64,000 bases of DNA, from contig NZ_UYJA01000005.1 of assembly GCF_900618535.1 (NCBI RefSeq), positions 124,001 to 188,000 on the forward strand, read 5' to 3'. This document shows, one piece after another, positions 1 to 8,995 of this stretch. The DNA is from Pseudomonas bubulae. GTDB lineage: Bacteria; Pseudomonadota; Gammaproteobacteria; Pseudomonadales; Pseudomonadaceae. The notes below the pieces were generated by a model. It was not told where the DNA came from, made no database searches, and saw nothing but the letters and a program-made list of their open reading frames with translations. The position numbers and the translations under genes are program-made. The stretch's first letter is position 1; the number at the start of each line of letters is the position of its first letter.

Positions 1-21
1 TCAGTTAAACCGCAGTGAGGC

Positions 22-52
22 CATCGCGAGCAAGCCCGCTCCCACAGTGCCG
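22..52. repeat. half REP element
   Basis: This is one arm of the REP repeat that occurs about a dozen times in the window, with the core CGAGCAAGCCCGCTCCCACA. Its partner arm would lie to the left of the window. Nothing else is visible in the first 53 bases. Confidence 0.75.
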
Positions 53-53
53 A

Positions 54-335
54 TCATTTTTTCTTCAGGCAATCACTCATAAAGGCTTTGCGCGCATCGC
101 CCTTGAGGGCCTGGGTGCCGGCGGTGGCATTGCAGGTTTTCATCTTGTCCTGCTGCGTCGCCGGCTTGGCTTTGAGGCAGGTACTCATAAAGGCTTTGCG
201 CTCATCGCCCTTGAGGGCCTTGGCACTGGCGTCAGCGTTACAGGTGGTCATTTTGTTTTGTTGGGCCGTGGCCGCAAAGCCCTGGGAACACAGGAGCAGA
301 CCTATCATCAGCAAAGGAACACGCAGCATCTTCAT
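54..335 (-). CDS. PsiF-family periplasmic protein
   Basis: A 93-residue protein with an N-terminal signal peptide (hydrophobic residues about 5-22). Two near-identical PsiF repeats follow (about residues 29-55 and 65-91), each with a TCNA or KTCNA start, an ALKGD-x-RKAFMS core and a CLK end, so two cysteines per unit. PsiF is a phosphate-starvation-inducible family of unknown biochemical function, and export to the periplasm is inferred. The start was set at the ATG preceded by GGAG 8 nt upstream rather than at the longer open frame. The repeat is also visible in the DNA, which suggests internal duplication. No Pho box was identified. The gene stands alone behind the AraC-type gene on the same strand. 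Confidence 0.8.
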   Translation of the reverse strand: MKMLRVPLLMIGLLLCSQGFAATAQQNKMTTCNADASAKALKGDERKAFMSTCLKAKPATQQDKMKTCNATAGTQALKGDARKAFMSDCLKKK

Positions 336-398
336 GGAGTTTTCTCCTTGTTGGCGCGCCAACGGGCAGCGCGATTCCTGAAGTGTAGACAAACTCTG

Positions 399-1184
399 TT
401 ACAGCACTCGTGCCTGACGTCGATACTGCTCCGGGGTACATCCGGCCTGGCGCTGGAACATTGCGATAAACGCCGACGAGGTGCTGTAACCCAGGTCGAA
501 GCCCACGTCCTGCACGCTGCGCGCAGACTCCAGCGCCTCAATCGCGGCCAGAAACCGCAGACGCTGACGCCACTCGCCAAAGCTCATGCCCAGTTCCCGC
601 ACAAACACCCGCGCCAATGTACGTTCGCTGACATGCACCTGCTGCGCCCACTGGCCCAACGGGCGGTTGTCGCCTGGGCTCTGTTGCAGCGCTTCCAACA
701 CCAGCAACAGGCCCGGATGGCTGGCATAAGGCAAGAAGCACTGATGCACCGGTGCCTGGCGCAATTGATCGACCAGCACCCGGGCCAGTCTTACATCGGC
801 TTCGCTTTGCGGGATATTGATATCGCGGCGGGCAAAGTCGCTGAGGATGGCCTTGAGAATATCGCTGATAGCCAGGGTGACCGGGGTGGTCGGCAAGTGC
901 TGGCAATGCACGGCATCCAGATACACAGAGCGATAAACAATCGCCTGGGCGTTGTAGGCACTGTGCTCGGTGTTGGGCGGCACCCAGACCGCGTATTGCG
1001 GCGGCGACATAAAGCGCCGGCCATCGACTTCAAAGCGCATCACACCGTGGGCCACATAATCCAGTGAGCCCCAGGCATGGGTATGGGGCACGGCATGGCT
1101 GTGGGCCTCAATCTCGGCATAGCGAAAGTAAACCGGCGCTGGCAGACCGTCGAACTCGGGGACGTTGATCAGATTCTTGTGCAT
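399..1184 (-). CDS. AraC-family transcriptional regulator
   Basis: A 261-residue regulator. Residues about 15-85 form a cupin-like sensing domain with a histidine-rich start (HSH...HTHAWG). Residues about 170-258 are the double helix-turn-helix of the AraC/XylS family, including the SERTLARVF and GYSTSSAFIAMFQR segments typical of the two recognition modules. The gene is divergent from the DMT transporter, with under 100 bp between the starts, so it very likely controls that transporter and perhaps itself. The ligand is unknown. The architecture resembles one-component repressors or activators that sit beside exporters of amino acids or drugs. Confidence 0.88.
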   Translation of the reverse strand: MHKNLINVPEFDGLPAPVYFRYAEIEAHSHAVPHTHAWGSLDYVAHGVMRFEVDGRRFMSPPQYAVWVPPNTEHSAYNAQAIVYRSVYLDAVHCQHLPTTPVTLAISDILKAILSDFARRDINIPQSEADVRLARVLVDQLRQAPVHQCFLPYASHPGLLLVLEALQQSPGDNRPLGQWAQQVHVSERTLARVFVRELGMSFGEWRQRLRFLAAIEALESARSVQDVGFDLGYSTSSAFIAMFQRQAGCTPEQYRRQARVL

Positions 1185-1281
1185 GCTGTCTGGATACGGG
1201 GTGAGGTTGGCTGGATCGCAGTATAGGCTCGCAGACAGACAAGCGGATAATCACCGCTCATTAACCCTGTGGTTGTCACCG

Positions 1282-2157
1282 ATGCAATACGCTTACCCGC
1301 TACTGGCCATTTTGATCTGGGCCGGCAATACCGTTATCAACAAGCTTGCGGTGGGAGCGATCTTCCCGTCCGAGATCGGCTTTTATCGCTGGCTGCTGGC
1401 TGGCCTGCTGTTTACCCCCTTTATGCTCAAGCCGGTGATGAGCAACTGGCCGATCATCCGCCCCAACCTGGGCAAGATTTTCATCCTCGGCGTGCTCGGC
1501 ATGGCGGTGTACCAGAGCCTGGCCTACTACGCGGCGGCCCGTACGTCGGCGACCAATATGGGCATTATCCTGTCATTGATGCCGCTGATGGTGCTGAGCA
1601 TGTCGATTATCAGCCTGGGGCAGCGCCTGACTGCCGGGGCCTTGGTGGGCGCGGTCGTATCGTTTGTCGGGGTACTGGTGGTGGTGTCGAGCGGCAGCCT
1701 GGCGGCCTTGCTTGATCATGGCCTCAACCTGGGTGACGCGATGATGCTGGTCGCCACCCTGGCCTATGCGGTTTACAGCACCCTGCTGAAAAAATGGCAA
1801 CTGCGCCTGCCGCCGCTGCAGATGCTGTATATGCAGGTGCTGGTGGCGATTGTGGTGTTGTTTCCGCTGTATCTGGCCTCACCTAAGGTCGGGCCAACGG
1901 TGCATAACATGGGGCTGGTGCTTTACGCCTGCGTGCTGGCGTCGATGATCGCACCGCTGGCCTGGATGAAAGCCGTGGCCAGCCTTGGCCCAAGCCGTAC
2001 CACGCTGTTCTTCAACCTGCTGCCGTTGATTACCGCGCTGATCGCAGCGGTGGTGCTCAAAGAGCAACTACATGCCTATCACCTGATTGGCGGGGCGCTG
2101 ACCTTGGGCGGAGTGATTCTGTCGGAGCGCTGGACTACGCCGTTGCGGGCGGCGTGA
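1282..2157 (+). CDS. EamA/DMT-family transporter
   Basis: A 291-residue inner-membrane protein with about ten hydrophobic segments in two repeated EamA halves. The first half begins QYAYPLLAILIWAGNTVINKL and the second contains the typical LAYAVYSTLLKKW stretch. The family exports small metabolites such as amino acids, or drugs; the substrate cannot be read from the sequence. The start at 1282 was chosen because the hydrophobic first helix begins there, whereas the upstream extension would run into the divergent AraC gene. Pairing with that regulator suggests induction by the substrate. It is followed by a palindromic repeat block rather than by a co-transcribed gene. Confidence 0.87.
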   Translation: MQYAYPLLAILIWAGNTVINKLAVGAIFPSEIGFYRWLLAGLLFTPFMLKPVMSNWPIIRPNLGKIFILGVLGMAVYQSLAYYAAARTSATNMGIILSLMPLMVLSMSIISLGQRLTAGALVGAVVSFVGVLVVVSSGSLAALLDHGLNLGDAMMLVATLAYAVYSTLLKKWQLRLPPLQMLYMQVLVAIVVLFPLYLASPKVGPTVHNMGLVLYACVLASMIAPLAWMKAVASLGPSRTTLFFNLLPLITALIAAVVLKEQLHAYHLIGGALTLGGVILSERWTTPLRAA

Positions 2158-2162
2158 TTTAG

Positions 2163-2302
2163 CCCTCACCCCAGCCCTCTCCATGCCCGCTTTCGATGTC
2201 CGGCTCAAGCCTTCGCAGAGAGAGGGAGTCAACTGGTGGCGTTGCCCGGATCCACTTTTGCCTTTAGTCCCCTCACCCTCTCCCTCCGGGAGAGGGTGAG
2301 GG
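2163..2302. repeat. CCCTCTCCC-type intergenic palindromic repeat (copy 1)
   Basis: Two segments built on CCCTCACC and CCCTCTCC flank a short spacer. The right one folds as CCCTCTCCCTCCGGGAGAGG. The same element recurs at 18427-18519, 23271-23364 and 63044-63150, always between genes. Here it lies between two convergent genes and may help terminate both. Confidence 0.75.
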
Positions 2303-2311
2303 ACTTTTGAT

Positions 2312-4378
2312 CTACTTCACCGTCTTCGGCACCTTGCCCTGCTGCATTTGTTGCAGCAGCGGCGCGCACTGGTTGGGTTCGCCACCGCTTGGGGCGACCA
2401 ACGCCAGTAATCCCGCCGCCGGCCCTGCAATCACACCCAATGCCACCATGCCCGCACCACGCAACAGCAGCGGCACGGCTTGCACACCCGCTGACGGGTT
2501 GGCAAAGGTACCGCGTACATACAGCGGTGAACGCAACGAAAACAGACGCAAACCCTTGGACTCTGGAGTGATCTTCAAGTCCAGCTGCTCGGTAGCAAGG
2601 TTGATCGTGCCATCGATATAGATAATCGCGTTCTCGGTATCGAACACAAACAATCGGGTACTGGCCAGCCCGTTCTTGATCCCCAGGTCCGCTGCCGCGC
2701 AGTTGATCTTCACGTCCTCGTCGCCAAAAATCTTGCCCACTACATAGTTGCCTACGTTCAGGCCGGCAATTTCCATAAGGCTGCGACTGATAGCGCCGTC
2801 ATTGATGATCATCTTCAGATCACCGTTGGCGGTGCCCAACAACTTGGCCACCGAATTACCGGTACCGGTAATCGTGGCATCACCATTGAGTTCGCCGAAG
2901 CTGGTTTTCATCGGCTCAAAGGTGGGAAACAGTTGCTTGAGTTTAAAGTTGCGCGCGGTCAGCCTGGCGCTGCCTTTCAGGGGCGCAGCACGGCCGTTGA
3001 GACGAATTTGCGCATCCAGCTTGCCACCTGCCACGCCAAAACGCAGCGGCTCAAGACTCAGTTCGCCATCATTGAGCACCACATGGGTGTAGAGGTCGGT
3101 AAACGGCAGCTCGGCGCTTTGCACGATACGTTTGCCGGTGAGTTCTACGTCTGCGTCCATATCGCGCCAGCGCTCGGTGCGAAACTCTTCCACCGGCAGC
3201 ACCTTGCCCGCAGGCTGCTTGCTCTCGCTGCCCCGGGCTTTTTGCTGGGTGTTGGAGTCGGCACCGATCAACGGCCCCAGGTCAGCCATCAGCAACTGGT
3301 TGGACACCAGCTTGCCGGACAGCTTGGGCCGTGGCTGGCTGGCCACATATTTCAGATCGCCATGGATATCACTGCTGCCGATTTTGCCGTTGAAATTTTC
3401 ATAGCTGAAGGTCGCGCCATTGGCTTCACGCAGTTTGGCGGTCAAATGGCCGTCGGTGGAGTACGGCGGCGAATCCGGCAAGGTCACGCCGGTCAACGGA
3501 TAGAGGTTACTCAGGCTGGTACCGGCCAATTTCAGGCGCAGGTCCAGGGCACCCAGATTGAGCGGGTCGGTCAAGGTTCCGGCCAGCTCGACATGGCTGT
3601 CGGCAATGCTGACCCGGGCTTGCAACGGGAAAGGCTGAGTCGCGTCCTGCAATGCCAGCAGACCGCCAATTTTACCGCTGCCGTTGAGCTGCTGACCGTG
3701 GTACTGGCCTTTGACCTTGAGGGCGAACGCATAGTCCTGCGGTTTGCCGCCCTTCTCCAGGGCCTTTTTCGCGTCTTTTTCGCCGACGATCTCGCTAAAC
3801 GGGATGGGTTTGCCCAGCGAGTCGATCAGCACGTCCAGTCGGGTTTTCAGGGTCTGATCATTGAGGGTCACATGCCCCTTGTCGAAGCCGATAGCACCGA
3901 TGTCCAGCGTCCAGGCTGAAGGCTCGGCATCCGGGTCCTTGGGGTCGAAGGTAAAGGTCCAGTTCGCCCGGCCATCAGCCAGGCGCTCAAGACTGGCGCT
4001 GGGCTCTGTCAGATTGATGCGCGGGATATCCACGGTTTGGGTCAACAGCGCCAGCGGCGACAGGCGCAGCTCGACTCTTTTCAGGCTGGCCATTTGCGCA
4101 GTTTTCGCCCACTCGGGGTTGCCCAGGGTCAGGTCCTGAGCAATCACATGGGGCCACGGCACCCAGGCCCGCCAGCCGCCCTGATCCTCTTCGCGCTGCC
4201 AGCGCACAGCCAGGTCACCGTTAATAGCAAACGGGCGGTGGAGGATTTCAGACACTTTGCTGTTGATGGTCGGCTTGATGCGGTTCCAGTCGAAGGTAGC
4301 GAGGATCACCACCAGCACGGCCACCAGCAGAACGAAAATACCGCCTGCCCAGGCAAGGGTCTTACGGGTGCGCGTCAT
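2312..4378 (-). CDS. AsmA-family protein
   Basis: A 688-residue protein with one N-terminal membrane anchor (about residues 7-28), then a long periplasmic region with AsmA-family signatures: FDWNRIKPTINSKVSEILHRPF near the N-terminus, and the C-terminal part from ARNFKLKQLFPTF through the LDLKITPESKG strand. AsmA-like proteins are thought to affect outer-membrane assembly or phospholipid transport; the exact role here is inferred. The start is the ATG preceded by AAGGAG; a longer frame exists but has no ribosome site. It appears monocistronic, with palindromic repeats beyond its stop. Confidence 0.85.
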   Translation of the reverse strand: MTRTRKTLAWAGGIFVLLVAVLVVILATFDWNRIKPTINSKVSEILHRPFAINGDLAVRWQREEDQGGWRAWVPWPHVIAQDLTLGNPEWAKTAQMASLKRVELRLSPLALLTQTVDIPRINLTEPSASLERLADGRANWTFTFDPKDPDAEPSAWTLDIGAIGFDKGHVTLNDQTLKTRLDVLIDSLGKPIPFSEIVGEKDAKKALEKGGKPQDYAFALKVKGQYHGQQLNGSGKIGGLLALQDATQPFPLQARVSIADSHVELAGTLTDPLNLGALDLRLKLAGTSLSNLYPLTGVTLPDSPPYSTDGHLTAKLREANGATFSYENFNGKIGSSDIHGDLKYVASQPRPKLSGKLVSNQLLMADLGPLIGADSNTQQKARGSESKQPAGKVLPVEEFRTERWRDMDADVELTGKRIVQSAELPFTDLYTHVVLNDGELSLEPLRFGVAGGKLDAQIRLNGRAAPLKGSARLTARNFKLKQLFPTFEPMKTSFGELNGDATITGTGNSVAKLLGTANGDLKMIINDGAISRSLMEIAGLNVGNYVVGKIFGDEDVKINCAAADLGIKNGLASTRLFVFDTENAIIYIDGTINLATEQLDLKITPESKGLRLFSLRSPLYVRGTFANPSAGVQAVPLLLRGAGMVALGVIAGPAAGLLALVAPSGGEPNQCAPLLQQMQQGKVPKTVK

Positions 4379-4631
4379 GTCACGGCTCCTTGAATTCCAC
4401 AGAACGTCCCAGTTACGACGCCATAAATGTACGACTGGCAAAGACGCCGGAAGGTTTAACCCCGGTACGGCTTTCGTATAAAAAATTTCAAAAGCCCCGG
4501 GCTAGAGCCTCCCAGCCTGAACAATCAATTTTGTCGATTATCACCATTGGCCGTATGAACTTTGATATCCGGCAGCCAAGCGTAGCATTGCCATCACACC
4601 TACTTAGTTGCATTGCTACGGAGCACACACC

Positions 4632-4904
4632 ATGAAACGCCCAGTCCTGTTTGGTCTTTCCCTTTCACTGATGGCCTTCAACGCCTTCGCCATGCCTGCC
4701 GATGAAGAGCCGACCCCAATGGCCCAACCAGCATCGAGCTCCTTGAGCCAGCCGCTCAACCCGGTTGCCGAAGACGGCGCACAACGTACCCTGGACCAAC
4801 AAAACAGCTATGCCGAAGATGGCTACGATCGCACTCCGGGCAGCCAGTTTGTCGCCGAAGGTGGCGCCGATCGTCTGGCAGAACGCAACAAGCATGCGAG
4901 CTAA
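4632..4904 (+). CDS. small exported protein with three EDG-x-x-R repeats
   Basis: A 90-residue protein I cannot assign to a known function. Residues 1-20 form a clear signal peptide (MKRP start, hydrophobic core, FNAFA end). After a Pro/Ser-rich linker there are three imperfect repeats starting at residues 45, 60 and 74: VAEDGAQRT, YAEDGYDRT and VAEGGADRL. Each repeat is acidic then Arg-containing, 14-15 residues apart. The protein is therefore probably periplasmic or secreted. Similar short repeat proteins occur in other Pseudomonas under non-informative names. A REP doublet follows immediately, and desT lies beyond it. Confidence 0.75.
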   Translation: MKRPVLFGLSLSLMAFNAFAMPADEEPTPMAQPASSSLSQPLNPVAEDGAQRTLDQQNSYAEDGYDRTPGSQFVAEGGADRLAERNKHAS

Positions 4905-4916
4905 GCCTTTCGCAGG

Positions 4917-5003
4917 TGTGGGAGCGGGCTTGCTCGCCAATGCATCCCTGCCGCTGATCCGCTAGCCCGCGTAACCTGCATCGCGAGCAAGCCCGCCCCC
5001 ACA
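4917..5003. repeat. REP doublet (REPIN)
   Basis: Inverted pair: TGTGGGAGCGGGCTTGCTCG on the left, and its near-complement on the right ending GCCCGCCCCCACA, separated by a variable spacer. Confidence 0.85.
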
Positions 5004-5084
5004 CTTTGTGCAGTACACCGTTCGACGTCATCAAAGCCGATTTGCTAGAGTGCGCCGCTGTACTTGTCTGGAATACCAGCCCCG

Positions 5085-5717
5085 ATGCTGCCTCGTGCCG
5101 AACAGAAGCAACAAACCCGCCTTGCGCTGATGGATGCTGCCCGCCACTTGATGGAGTCGGGTCGCGGCTTTGGCAGCCTGAGCCTGCGCGAAGTCGCAAA
5201 GACCGCTGGCATCGTGCCGACCGGTTTTTATCGCCACTTCAGCGACATGGACCAACTGGGCCTGGCCCTGGTCAGTGAAGTCGGCCAGACCTTTCGTGAA
5301 ACCATTCGTCTGGTGCGTCACAACGAACTGTTTATGGGCGGTGTGATCAACGCCTCGGTACGAATTTTTCTCGACGTGGTAGAAGCCAACCGCTCGCAGT
5401 TTCTGTTTCTGGCCCGCGAGCAATACGGCGGCTCGCAACCGGTTCGCCAGGCCATTGGCGCCCTGCGCGAAGACATCACTTCGGATCTGGCGGCCGACCT
5501 TGGCTCCAAGCCCAAGTTAGCGCACCTGAATCATGCCGGCCTTACCGTGATCGCCGATCTGGTGGTCAAAAGCGTATTTGCCGCCTTGCCCGACGTGATC
5601 GACCCGCCTGCAGATTCACTGCCCGATCACCTGCAGCCCCAGGCCAAGATCAGTCAGCAACTGCGCTTTATTTTTATCGGGCTCAAGCACTGGAAAGGCC
5701 TGGGCAGTACCGAATAA
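5085..5717 (+). CDS. desT: DesT/FabR-like TetR-family regulator
   Basis: A 210-residue TetR-family repressor. The N-terminal helix-turn-helix (about residues 10-57) contains SLREVAKTAGIVPTGFYRHF, very close to FabR and DesT. The C-terminal part resembles the acyl-CoA-sensing domain of DesT, which in P. aeruginosa represses the acyl-CoA desaturase genes desCB and tunes unsaturated fatty acid supply. Position supports the call: in PAO1 (from memory) desT also sits directly beside ureE. Unlike PAO1, no desaturase genes are adjacent; upstream lie a REP doublet and the small repeat gene, so its targets must be elsewhere. The start was set at MLPRAEQ, matching the family. Confidence 0.82.
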   Translation: MLPRAEQKQQTRLALMDAARHLMESGRGFGSLSLREVAKTAGIVPTGFYRHFSDMDQLGLALVSEVGQTFRETIRLVRHNELFMGGVINASVRIFLDVVEANRSQFLFLAREQYGGSQPVRQAIGALREDITSDLAADLGSKPKLAHLNHAGLTVIADLVVKSVFAALPDVIDPPADSLPDHLQPQAKISQQLRFIFIGLKHWKGLGSTE

Positions 5718-5723
5718 TCGCAA

Positions 5724-5742
5724 GCGCACCCCATTGGTGCGC
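5724..5742 (+). terminator. hairpin after desT
   Basis: GCGCACC and GGTGCGC form a 7-bp stem with a 5-nt loop, a few bases after the desT stop. There is no clear T-run, so it is only a weak terminator candidate. Confidence 0.35.
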
Positions 5743-5878
5743 CGATGCGCAGATTGCGCACTTATATAGAACATCTTCATCTTTCTGCACCCTTTTTGGG
5801 CCTGCATTTGCAGCCTCCGACCGGGTTGGCAAGCCCCTTGCTGTGGTTGGAGTAATGTCCATTGCAGGAAGCCTTCCG

Positions 5879-6379
5879 ATGCTGGTGATTCATCGCAGAG
5901 TCCAGTCCCACCCCGTGTGGAGCGCCGAGTTACACCTGAACTTCGAAGCCCGCAGCAAAAGTCGCCTGCGTTGTTTCAGCAGCAGCGGCGAAGATGTCGG
6001 CCTGTTCCTTGACCGTGGCCAGTCACCGCTGGTCGATGGCGAATTTCTGCAGGCTCAGGACGGACGCATCGTGCGCGTCTGTGCCAGCCCCGAAAAGCTC
6101 CTGCATGTCACCTGCTGCAATGCTTTTGAACTGACCCGCGCCGCTTATCACCTGGGCAACCGCCACGTCGCCCTGCAAGTGGGTGATGGCTGGTTACGCC
6201 TGCTTGACGACTACGTGCTCAAGGCCATGCTGGAGCAACTGGGTGCCCATATCGAGGCCATCGAAGCTCCGTTTCAGCCCGAATACGGCGCCTATGGCGG
6301 TGGCCATCACCACTCCCGTGCGGGCGAAGAGGACTTCAACTACGCCCCGCGGTTGCATCAGTTTGGTGTGCGCTTGTGA
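5879..6379 (+). CDS. ureE: urease accessory protein UreE
   Basis: A 166-residue nickel metallochaperone that delivers Ni(II) to the urease activation complex (UreD-UreF-UreG) in the cytoplasm. The N-terminal domain (about 1-75) and the metal-binding domain with HVTCCNAFELTRAAYHLGNRH are both present. Near residue 140 there is a short histidine cluster GGGHHHSR, a typical but modest His-rich tail. The start MLVIHRR matches UreE proteins; upstream ATGs are not needed. The stop overlaps the ureF start by 4 nt (GTGA), so translation is coupled. The structural genes ureABC and ureD are not in this window. Confidence 0.95.
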   Translation: MLVIHRRVQSHPVWSAELHLNFEARSKSRLRCFSSSGEDVGLFLDRGQSPLVDGEFLQAQDGRIVRVCASPEKLLHVTCCNAFELTRAAYHLGNRHVALQVGDGWLRLLDDYVLKAMLEQLGAHIEAIEAPFQPEYGAYGGGHHHSRAGEEDFNYAPRLHQFGVRL

Positions 6380-7050
6380 ACCCGGCCTGGGCGCTCTTGC
6401 GCCTGGCCAGCCCGCAGCTGCCCATTGGCGGCTACAGCTATTCCCAGGGGCTGGAAATGGCCGTTGAAAACGGCCGCGTGGCTGACCCGGCCACGGCAGC
6501 GCGCTGGATCCGCGATCAATTGCTGCTCAACCTCGCCCGCTTCGAGGCGCCCTTGTTGCTCGCCCACTGTCAGGCCGCAGCGGATCAAGACTGGAACGCT
6601 TTGCAGCGTTTGTGTGACGAGCATCGCGCCAGCCGTGAAACCCGAGAACTGCATCAGGAAAGCCGGCAAATGGGGTATTCCCTGCAACAGTTACTCACCG
6701 GCTTACCGGAGCTGGACGAGCCCGCACGCGAGTTTCTCGCACAACAGGCCGAGCCCCATCTGGCGCTGGGCTGGGCATTGGCCGCACGCGCCTGGGGCAT
6801 CGACCCACAGGACGCATTGGCCGCCTGGCTCTGGAGCTGGCTGGAAAACCAGTTGGCCGTGCTGATGAAAACCCTGCCCCTGGGCCAGCAAGCGGCCCAG
6901 CGCATGACCAGCGAACTGTCGGCTGCGTTGCAGCAGGCCCAGCAACACGCCAGTAGCCTCCACTTATCCCACATTGGCAGTGCCGCTTTCGGCCTGTCTT
7001 TGGCGAGCATGGCCCACGAGCGCCAGTACAGCCGCCTGTTTCGTTCCTAG
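6376..7050 (+). CDS. ureF: urease accessory protein UreF
   Basis: A 224-residue UreF, which joins UreD and UreG on apo-urease and gates GTP-dependent nickel insertion. Family hallmarks include ASPQLPIGGYSYSQGLE near the N-terminus and the C-terminal SRLFRS tail, which in UreF proteins contacts UreD/UreG. It starts with GTG inside the last codons of ureE. Nine bases separate its stop from ureG, which has a good AGGAG site. Normal length for the family. Confidence 0.95.
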   Translation: MNPAWALLRLASPQLPIGGYSYSQGLEMAVENGRVADPATAARWIRDQLLLNLARFEAPLLLAHCQAAADQDWNALQRLCDEHRASRETRELHQESRQMGYSLQQLLTGLPELDEPAREFLAQQAEPHLALGWALAARAWGIDPQDALAAWLWSWLENQLAVLMKTLPLGQQAAQRMTSELSAALQQAQQHASSLHLSHIGSAAFGLSLASMAHERQYSRLFRS

Positions 7051-7059
7051 GAGAAAGCA

Positions 7060-7671
7060 ATGAACACACAGCCTTTGCGTGTTGGCATCGGTGGCCCGGT
7101 AGGCTCCGGCAAAACTGCGCTCACCCTGGCCCTGTGCCTGGCCCTGCGGGAAAAGTACAACCTGGCCGTCGTCACCAACGATATCTACACCCGTGAAGAT
7201 GCTGACTTTCTGGTGCGCAATGAGGCGCTGGCGCCAGAGCGGATCATCGGTGTAGAAACCGGCGGCTGCCCGCACACAGCGATTCGTGAAGATGCGTCGA
7301 TCAACCTGGAGGCTGTGGATCAGTTGAACCGACGCTTTCCCGGCCTTGACCTGATTCTGGTGGAATCGGGTGGGGATAACTTGTCGGCCACCTTCAGCCC
7401 GGAGCTGTCCGACCTGACCATTTACGTGATCGACGTGTCCGCCGGGGACAAGTTGCCGCGCAAGGGCGGGCCGGGGATCTGCAAATCAGACCTGCTGGTG
7501 ATCAACAAAATCGACCTTGCGCCGCTGGTGGGCGCATCGCTGGAACTGATGGACAGCGACACCAAGCGCATGCGCGGTGCAAAACCCTTTGTGTTCAGCA
7601 ACCAGAAGACCGGACATGGCCTGGACACCATCGTGGCGTTTATTGAGCGTCAGGGATTGTTGATCCAATAG
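7060..7671 (+). CDS. ureG: urease accessory GTPase UreG
   Basis: A 203-residue SIMIBI-class GTPase that drives nickel delivery to urease. The P-loop GPVGSGKT is at residues 12-19, the invariant Cys-Pro-His metal site at 70-72, and the NKxD specificity motif in LLVINKIDLAP. It closes the ureEFG unit. A REP doublet begins 13 nt after the stop, suggesting the transcript ends there. Confidence 0.97.
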   Translation: MNTQPLRVGIGGPVGSGKTALTLALCLALREKYNLAVVTNDIYTREDADFLVRNEALAPERIIGVETGGCPHTAIREDASINLEAVDQLNRRFPGLDLILVESGGDNLSATFSPELSDLTIYVIDVSAGDKLPRKGGPGICKSDLLVINKIDLAPLVGASLELMDSDTKRMRGAKPFVFSNQKTGHGLDTIVAFIERQGLLIQ

Positions 7672-7684
7672 CGGTGAAATCATC

Positions 7685-7770
7685 TGTGGGAGCGAGCCTG
7701 CTCGCGATGGCCGCGACGGGGTACATCAGAAAAACGCAGCGATGCCATCGCGAGCAGGCTCGCCCCCACA
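7685..7770. repeat. REP doublet (REPIN)
   Basis: Inverted pair of the GAGCCTGCTCGCGA-type arms with a variable middle, between ureG and the epimerase-like gene. Confidence 0.85.
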
Positions 7771-7841
7771 GAGTTGAGATCATCCGGGGAATCACGGTGT
7801 ATCATGTCGCGCAATCGCCCCAGCCGTGACGACACCCACCG

Positions 7842-8975
7842 ATGCCTGATGTAGCCAGCTCCGACTTCCCGCTTGAACTGACCGCCCAATTTGCGGCAGT
7901 ACAGCAGCATTTTCGCCAGGTCATCGTGCCGCTCTGGCAAGGCCCCGGCTGGAATGCCGAACTCGCACTGCCCTTCGAAGCCTTGAGCCCCACGCACCAG
8001 CCGCTGCCACCCCAGCGCTATCGAGCCATGGCTTGCGCACGGCAGCTGTACCTGTTCGCCAGCCTGATCGACGACCCGGCGTTCCCCGGTGCCGCCGAAC
8101 GCGCTGCTGAACTGTTCCGCTCGCTGCACCTGCATTTTCATGACGCCGAGCACGGTGGCTGGTTCTACAGCATCGGCCCCGATGGCGCGCCGCTGGATCA
8201 ACGCAAAGACCTCTACACCCACGCCTTTATCATCTTTGCCTGTGCCCATTACTGGGCGAAAGTGCGCGAACCACAAGTGGCGTCGGCGCTCAATGGCGCA
8301 CTGGCAGTGGTGGCTGAACGTTTCAATGACGGCAACGGCCTGTATGAAGCCAGCCTGGAGCGGGATTGGTCGCCACTGGGCAGCGGCCCGCTGCAAAACC
8401 CGTTGATGCACTTGGCCGAAGCGTTCCTGGCCACTTTGTCGGTACGTGACGATAAGCCAGTGCAGACGGCCTTGCTGGCCCTGGCCGAGGGTATGCAACA
8501 GCGCTTTATCGAGCCTGTGCATAACGTCATGCTGGAAAAACCGCTCGGAGCTGTGGATAACTGGTTTGAACCGGGGCATCAATTCGAGTGGTTCTTTTTG
8601 CTGGAGTCTTCGCCACTGCTGCGCCAGACGCCGTTGCACGGTTCGCTGGAGCGGGCGTTCGGGTTTGCCGAGCAGGTGGGGGTCGACCCGCAGAGCGGCG
8701 CGGTGTGCGGCATGCTGGCCCCTGATGGCAGCCTGCGCGATGGTACCCAGCGTATCTGGGCACAGGCCGAGTACCTGCGCGCCCTGACCTTGCGCCCGAA
8801 CAGCCAGGCACAGGTGCAGCGTCAATTGCTGGCGCTGCAGCAGAAGTTTCTACATGCCGGTGGCTGGTACGAATGCCGCGATGGCGCGGGCAAGGTCAGC
8901 CGCGAGGATATGCCGTCGACCACGCCTTATCATCTGGCCACCTGTTACAGCGGTTTGGTGCAATACCTCAGCTAA
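7842..8975 (+). CDS. AGE-family sugar epimerase/isomerase
   Basis: A 377-residue N-acylglucosamine 2-epimerase (AGE) superfamily protein with an expected (alpha/alpha)6-barrel fold. Recognisable elements are the GGWFYSIGPDG-like segment near residue 107, the RKDLYTHAFIIFA helix and the EPGHQFEWFFLL motif near residue 245, whose histidine and tryptophan-rich surroundings are typical of the mannose/cellobiose isomerase branch. It probably interconverts an aldose and ketose in the cytoplasm; the substrate is not determined. It is flanked by REP doublets on both sides and appears monocistronic. Confidence 0.85.
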   Translation: MPDVASSDFPLELTAQFAAVQQHFRQVIVPLWQGPGWNAELALPFEALSPTHQPLPPQRYRAMACARQLYLFASLIDDPAFPGAAERAAELFRSLHLHFHDAEHGGWFYSIGPDGAPLDQRKDLYTHAFIIFACAHYWAKVREPQVASALNGALAVVAERFNDGNGLYEASLERDWSPLGSGPLQNPLMHLAEAFLATLSVRDDKPVQTALLALAEGMQQRFIEPVHNVMLEKPLGAVDNWFEPGHQFEWFFLLESSPLLRQTPLHGSLERAFGFAEQVGVDPQSGAVCGMLAPDGSLRDGTQRIWAQAEYLRALTLRPNSQAQVQRQLLALQQKFLHAGGWYECRDGAGKVSREDMPSTTPYHLATCYSGLVQYLS

Positions 8976-8995
8976 CACCAACAGCTGTGGGAGCG

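Noticed and set aside
8552..8560. Perfect DnaA box (reverse orientation) inside the AGE gene
   Set aside because: A single site inside a coding sequence, without a partner at 12 bp; consistent with chance.
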